A stretch of 9,819 nucleotides of DNA from an uncultured Bacteroidales bacterium (GTDB taxonomy: Bacteria > Bacteroidota > Bacteroidia > Bacteroidales > UBA932). This document shows, piece by piece, positions 6,870 to 9,819 of the stretch. The notes beneath the pieces were generated by a model. The model made no database searches, was not told the DNA's origin, and saw only the letters and a program-made list of their open reading frames with translations. Location: the NCBI GenBank assembly GCA_902488725.1, contig CABTXO010000035.1, positions 1 through 9,819 of the forward strand, read 5' to 3'. Every line of letters begins with the position of its first letter. The first letter of the stretch is position 1. The position numbers were made by a program, and so were the translations under genes.

Positions 6870-7343
6870 TCAGCCTTCCGTCCCGATCCGTTCGGGATGG
6901 CCGTCTGTTTCCCGCCATTCCCGCGGGGTGCAGCCTGCAATGCTGCGGAACTGTTGCCGGAAATTCGATTTGTCCGGGATGCCGACCACGAAGCCGATCT
7001 CGCAGAGCGCGAGCTCCCGGTGATCCAGAATGAGCTGCATCGCTTCCCGGATGCGGAGTTCTTTCCGCCATTCATAGAAGGTCCTGTGCAGGCGGGTGTG
7101 GCAGTAGAAGTTCAGTTCTTCACGGGTGATGTCCAGCTCTTCCGTGATGCGCCCGATGGAGGGATAGTGCTCCCGGTGCTTCCCCGTCTGCACCCATTCG
7201 GAAAGTTTGTGTTCGATCTTTGCGCAGGTCCGGCGCAGCCGGGCGGAATCCGCCCGGCGCTTCTGACCTTTTCGGTTGAGTTTCCGGAGCACGATCCCGA
7301 TCCTGGCCAGCTGGCGGGCCACGGTGTTTCCGTGTCTAATCAT
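6870..7343 (-). CDS. AraC-type helix-turn-helix protein without a sensor domain
   Basis: A 157-residue protein. Residues about 63-143 match the AraC/XylS DNA-binding domain, with its two helix-turn-helix units: IGRITEELDITREELNFYC (63-81) and the better conserved ALCEIGFVVGIPDKSNFRQQFRSIAGCTPREWR (112-144), including the family GxxDxSxFxRxFrxxxGxTPxxWR pattern. The first 50 residues are very basic (MIRHGNTVARQLARIGIVLRKLNRKGQKRR) and match no sensor domain I know. The start is uncertain, since the frame stays open back to the stop of the upstream gene. It ends 28 bases before the -33 element of the ABC operon promoter, so control of that operon is possible but untested. It is separated from the upstream gene by a terminator hairpin, and I see no strong promoter of its own. 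Confidence 0.78.
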   Translation of the reverse strand: MIRHGNTVARQLARIGIVLRKLNRKGQKRRADSARLRRTCAKIEHKLSEWVQTGKHREHYPSIGRITEELDITREELNFYCHTRLHRTFYEWRKELRIREAMQLILDHRELALCEIGFVVGIPDKSNFRQQFRSIAGCTPREWRETDGHPERIGTEG

Positions 7344-7378
7344 GTGGTTGATAAGGGGCGTGAAATTGGGAAATAGGA

Positions 7379-7404
7379 AGGACGGCCCCGTTGCGGGCCG
7401 TCCT
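7379..7404 (-). terminator. Hairpin terminator of the DHS-like gene
   Basis: AGGACGGCCC (7379-7388) and GGGCCGTCCT (7395-7404) form a perfect 10-bp, GC-rich stem with a 6-base loop, 24 bases after the minus-strand stop of the DHS-like gene. The minus-strand bases that follow (TTCCTATTTCCC) are only moderately U-rich. Transcripts would end before the HTH gene, apart from read-through. Confidence 0.7.
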
Positions 7405-7427
7405 CCGGTTTCAGAGAGCGGGCTGTC

Positions 7428-8402
7428 TTACCAGCCCAGCACGTAGGCGAAGATCAAGGGGGCGACGATCGTAGCGTCGGACTCCACGATGAACCGCGGG
7501 GTGGTGGGGGAGAGCTTGCCCCAGGTGATCTTTTCGTTCGGAACGGCACCGGAATAGGAGCCGTAGGAGGTGGTGCTGTCGGAGATCTGGCAGAAATAGG
7601 ACCAGAGCGGAGTGCCCTTCCATCCGAGATCCTGTTCCATCATCGGAACCACGCAGATCGGGAAGTCGCCGGCCGTGCCGCCGCCGATCTGGAAGAAGCC
7701 GACCCCGGCGCCGGTTGCGTTGGCCTTGTACCAGTCCACCAGGAACATCATGACCTCGATGCCGGTCTTGACCAGGTCCGTCGGGAATTCTCCGCGGATG
7801 CAGTGCGCCGTGAAGATGTTGCCGGTCGTGCAGTCCTCCCAGGCGGGGCAGATGATAGGGATGTTCTTCTCGCAGGCGGCCATCACCCAGCTGTCCTTGG
7901 GGTCGATTTCGTAGTACTGCTCCAGCACGCCGCTCCGCAGCAGCTGGTAGATATATTCATACGGGAAGTACCGTTTCCCTTCATTCCTGGCTTTCGTCCA
8001 GACATCCACCAGCGCGCCTTCCAGCCGCCGGAAGGCCTCTTCCTCGGGGATGCAGGTGTCCGTCACGCGGTTGTAGTGGTTGTCGAGCAGTTCCTGCTCC
8101 TGCTGGGGGGTGAGGTCGCGGTAGTGGGGCACGCGATAATAGTGCGAATGGGCGACCAGATTCATGATGTCTTCTTCAAGGTTGTTGGCGGAACAGCAGA
8201 CGAAGGAGAACTTGTCCTGCCGGATCATCTCGGCAAGAGAAAGTCCGATTTCGGCCGTGCTCATGGCGCCGGCCATGGCCAGAAACATCTTTCCGCCCTT
8301 GGCGAGCAGTTCGTCATACGCCTTTGCTGCATCGACGATGCATGCAGAGTTGAAATGGCGATAGTGATGCGTAATGAATTGAGAGATAGGTCCTTTTTCC
8401 AT
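7428..8402 (-). CDS. Deoxyhypusine synthase-like NAD-dependent enzyme
   Basis: A 324-residue protein of the deoxyhypusine synthase (DHS) fold. In eukaryotes and archaea DHS moves the aminobutyl group of spermidine to a lysine of eIF5A through an enzyme-lysine imine. The corresponding active lysine is kept here: ITWGK places it at K296. The NAD-site segments SANNLEEDI (71-79) and GGGTAGDF (240-247) are also recognisable. Bacteria have no eIF5A, and the region after the GGG turn, which in true DHS carries the HHI and NAN residues that help hold spermidine, reads GDFPICVVPM here. The natural substrate is therefore probably a small amine, as in homospermidine-synthase-like relatives; this is inference. 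Start ATG at 8402 gives MEKGPISQFITHHYRHFNSA, the normal N-terminus of bacterial members. It has its own promoter and terminator. Confidence 0.88.
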   Translation of the reverse strand: MEKGPISQFITHHYRHFNSACIVDAAKAYDELLAKGGKMFLAMAGAMSTAEIGLSLAEMIRQDKFSFVCCSANNLEEDIMNLVAHSHYYRVPHYRDLTPQQEQELLDNHYNRVTDTCIPEEEAFRRLEGALVDVWTKARNEGKRYFPYEYIYQLLRSGVLEQYYEIDPKDSWVMAACEKNIPIICPAWEDCTTGNIFTAHCIRGEFPTDLVKTGIEVMMFLVDWYKANATGAGVGFFQIGGGTAGDFPICVVPMMEQDLGWKGTPLWSYFCQISDSTTSYGSYSGAVPNEKITWGKLSPTTPRFIVESDATIVAPLIFAYVLGW

Positions 8403-8414
8403 TTTGATGAAGAA

Positions 8415-8424
8415 TTAACGTTAA
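8415..8424. repeat. 10-bp palindrome in the DHS-like gene leader
   Basis: TTAACGTTAA is a perfect palindrome, 12 bases upstream of the start codon of the DHS-like gene and downstream of its predicted transcription start. It could be a small operator or chance; nothing else near it supports a specific regulator. Confidence 0.3.
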
Positions 8425-8474
8425 GGTCTCACATTGTGTCCCGATCGTGCGGAAGCCCGTTTCAAACCGGTGTG

Positions 8475-8507
8475 CGAAATTAACAATTTTTGCGTCATTT
8501 TTGCAAA
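8475..8507 (-). promoter_or_regulatory. Predicted promoter of the DHS-like gene
   Basis: On the minus strand TTTG (8507-8504) is followed after 21 bases by TAATTTCG (8482-8475), one mismatch from TAnnTTTG. Transcription would start near 8469, giving a leader of about 67 bases. TGCAA/TTGCA arms (8502-8506, 8510-8514) surround the -33 element. Confidence 0.5.
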
Positions 8508-8526
8508 CGTTGCAGGAAGAAACTTC

Positions 8527-8538
8527 TTTCCGCGGAAA
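8527..8538. repeat. 12-bp perfect palindrome upstream of the DHS-like promoter
   Basis: TTTCCGCGGAAA reads the same on both strands. It lies 20 bases upstream of the -33 element of the DHS-like gene and next to another short repeat (GAAG-AAA-CTTC, 8516-8526). It could be a regulator site or part of the structured segment that follows. Confidence 0.35.
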
Positions 8539-8564
8539 CGGACTTCATGTACTTCGGGATTGAA

Positions 8565-8687
8565 AAAGGGAGAAAGCGACCGTACAGGCGGCCTTCTCCT
8601 TTCGGGAAGTGGTCAGGGAGACCTGGTTCCGCACAGTGGTGGTGAGCCTGTACACATCGTTGCTGCCAATCAGCGACTGCGGCCGCC
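8565..8687 (+). ncRNA. Possible structured RNA in the gap before ffh (unassigned)
   Basis: This part of the 331-base gap has dense self-complementarity and no credible gene. Perfect arms are GTACAGGC (8582-8589) with GCCTGTAC (8646-8653), and GGCGGCC (8587-8593) with GGCCGCC (8681-8687); the two share three bases and so are alternatives. Local hairpins are CTTCTCC-TTTC-GGGAAG (8593-8609), CAGG-GAGA-CCTG with a GNRA loop (8614-8625), and GTTGCTG-CCAAT-CAGCGAC (8659-8677). The last has a T-G pair, and the GAGA stem continues with T-G pairs, which favours the plus strand as the RNA. A weak plus-strand -7 element (CATTTTTG, 8496-8503) would start it near 8510. SRP RNA was considered because ffh follows, but its tip motif is absent. 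The predicted ffh start lies downstream, so this is not an ffh leader. Confidence 0.35.
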
Positions 8688-8704
8688 ATTCTTGAAATTA
8701 GTTG

Positions 8705-8712
8705 TATATTTG
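8705..8712 (+). promoter_or_regulatory. Predicted ffh promoter -7 element
   Basis: TATATTTG matches TAnnTTTG and is followed by CA exactly as at the recF promoter. No good -33 element lies 19-21 bases upstream. Transcription would begin near 8719, leaving a leader of about 15 bases before the ATG at 8734. Confidence 0.5.
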
Positions 8713-8733
8713 CAGGAACAATCATTTGGGAAT

Positions 8734-9819
8734 ATGTTTGAAAACCTGCAAGAGCGACTGGAACGGTCCTTCAAGATCCTGAAGGGTGAGGGGAAGATCA
8801 CCGAAATCAACATTGCCGAAACCCTGAAGGACATCCGGCGTGCCCTGCTGGATGCCGACGTAAGTTTCCGCGTGGCCAAGGATTTCTGCGACAAGGTCAA
8901 GGAAAAGGCCATGGGGCAGAACGTGCTGACCGCCGTGAAACCCCAGCAGATGATGGTGAAGATCGTCCACGACGAGCTGGTAGATTTCATGGGCAGCGCC
9001 TCGCAGGACATCCGGGTGAAAGGCAATCCCGGGGTGGTCCTGGTGGCCGGCCTGAACGGTTCCGGCAAGACGACTTTCGCCGCCAAGCTGGCGCACAACC
9101 TCAAAAGCAAGAAGGGGATGATGGTGCTGCTGGCGGCCTGCGACACGTTCCGGCCGGCGGCCATCGAGCAGTTGCAAGTGCTCGGCAGCCAGATCGGCGT
9201 GCCCGTGTACACCGAGGAGGGCGTGAAGGACAACATCGCCATCGCCCGCCATGCCATCGCGAAGGCGCGGACGGAAGGATATTCCGTGGTCATCATCGAC
9301 ACGGCCGGCCGCCTGGCGGTCGACCAGGAACTGATGGACGAGATCTCCGCCCTGCACAAGGCCGTGCAGCCGACGGAATCCCTGTTCGTCGTGGATGCCA
9401 TGACCGGCCAGGATGCCGTGGAGACGGCCAAGGTCTTCAACGAGCGGCTGGATTTCGACGGGGTCGTGCTGACCAAGATGGACGGCGACACCCGGGGCGG
9501 TGCGGCCCTTTCCATCAAATATGTCACCGGCAAGCCGATCAAGTTCATCTCTTCCGGCGAGAAGATGGAGGCCCTCGATGTGTTCCACCCGGAGCGCATC
9601 GCGGACCGCATCCTGGGCATGGGAGACGTGGTTTCCCTGGTCGAGAAAGCACAGGAACAGTTTGACGAGAAGCAGGCGCGCGAGACGCGCAAGAAACTGG
9701 CCAGGAACCAGTTCGGCTTCATGGACTTCTACAACCAGATCCAGCAGATCAAGAAGATGGGCAACATCAAGGACCAGGCGGGGGGGCTCCCGGGCGACCG
9801 GAAGGTCAGCAAGGATGAA
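8734..9819 (+). CDS. ffh: Signal recognition particle GTPase Ffh (C-terminus cut by window edge)
   Basis: Ffh binds SRP RNA and signal sequences of nascent membrane proteins and delivers ribosomes to FtsY. The 362 visible codons cover the N domain (1-about 90), the G domain (about 95-295) and the very start of the M domain; most of the signal-binding, methionine-rich M domain lies beyond the window. Motifs: Walker A GLNGSGKTT (106-114), DTFRPAAIEQL (137-147), DTAGRL (189-194), TKMDGDTRGGA (247-257) and the closing helix HPERIADRILGMGD (285-298). The Walker A has Asn where Ffh usually has Gln (GLQGSGKTT); FtsY often has Asn there, but the N domain, DTRGG motif and M-domain linker identify Ffh. 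The ATG at 8734 gives MFENLQERLERSFKIL, the usual N-terminus. It has its own promoter and diverges from the DHS-like gene. Confidence 0.96.
   Translation, partial: MFENLQERLERSFKILKGEGKITEINIAETLKDIRRALLDADVSFRVAKDFCDKVKEKAMGQNVLTAVKPQQMMVKIVHDELVDFMGSASQDIRVKGNPGVVLVAGLNGSGKTTFAAKLAHNLKSKKGMMVLLAACDTFRPAAIEQLQVLGSQIGVPVYTEEGVKDNIAIARHAIAKARTEGYSVVIIDTAGRLAVDQELMDEISALHKAVQPTESLFVVDAMTGQDAVETAKVFNERLDFDGVVLTKMDGDTRGGAALSIKYVTGKPIKFISSGEKMEALDVFHPERIADRILGMGDVVSLVEKAQEQFDEKQARETRKKLARNQFGFMDFYNQIQQIKKMGNIKDQAGGLPGDRKVSKDE

Noticed and set aside
7344..7430. A possible DHS-HTH read-through fusion: the two genes are in the same frame, with no stop between the TAA at 7430-7428 and the HTH ATG.
   Set aside because: The linking bases form a 10-bp terminator hairpin, and both proteins look complete on their own, so the shared frame is probably chance.
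8581..8660. SRP (4.5S) RNA, suggested by the neighbouring ffh and a GGTCAGG sequence at 8611-8617.
   Set aside because: The universal tip (GGAA-type loop followed by AGCAGCC on the 3' side) is missing: GGTCAGG here leads straight into a GAGA loop closed by CCTG.
8495..8725. A 76-codon minus-strand frame in the gap before ffh.
   Set aside because: It overlaps the self-complementary stretch, the ffh promoter and the -33 element of the DHS-like promoter; its composition looks random and no promoter or start context supports it.

Overview
The window reads as a GC-rich member of the Bacteroidota, most likely Bacteroidales. The evidence is the set of start regions with a TAnnTTTG promoter element, no obvious Shine-Dalgarno sequences, two lipoproteins of the head-GIN/DUF2807 type that this phylum carries in number, a YtrA-type GntR/ABC-2 transporter operon, and a deoxyhypusine-synthase-like protein. 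The genus cannot be fixed from the sequence. Genes are densely packed; the only gap above 300 bases is 8403-8733. Nothing looks like a phage, insertion sequence, CRISPR array, tRNA or rRNA.

Layout. 1-517 (minus) is the N-terminal part of a membrane-anchored TPR protein, cut by the window edge. It diverges from a plus-strand block: recF (624-1721), a DUF721/DciA-like gene one base later (1723-2067), and pdxB (2128-3174). The recF and TPR promoters lie back to back in the 106-base gap and appear to share their upstream element. pdxB converges on a minus-strand operon, and the two terminal stop codons share one CTAG.

The minus-strand operon runs from 6774 down to 3171 and holds, in transcription order, an ABC ATPase, an ABC-2 type permease, a YtrA-type GntR repressor and two tandem DUF2807 lipoproteins, with gaps of 2, 10, 23 and 11 bases. 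Its promoter matches the Bacteroidota consensus with the expected spacing, and an imperfect 22-bp dyad covers the predicted start of transcription, a natural autoregulatory operator for the GntR protein. The operon therefore looks like a self-regulated membrane-response transporter with two envelope lipoproteins attached.

Upstream on the same strand are a short AraC-type helix-turn-helix protein (6870-7343), a strong hairpin terminator, and a deoxyhypusine-synthase-like gene (7428-8402) with its own promoter. The 331-base gap before ffh (8734 to the window end, plus strand, SRP GTPase) contains several inverted repeats whose G-U-compatible pairing suggests a structured plus-strand RNA. I could not assign it to a known family, and it is the least explained part of the window.

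Most of the content is housekeeping: recombination repair and replication (recF, DciA-like), vitamin B6 synthesis (pdxB) and protein targeting (ffh). The points most worth follow-up are the GntR operon control site, the DHS-like enzyme with its altered active-site region, and the structured gap before ffh.
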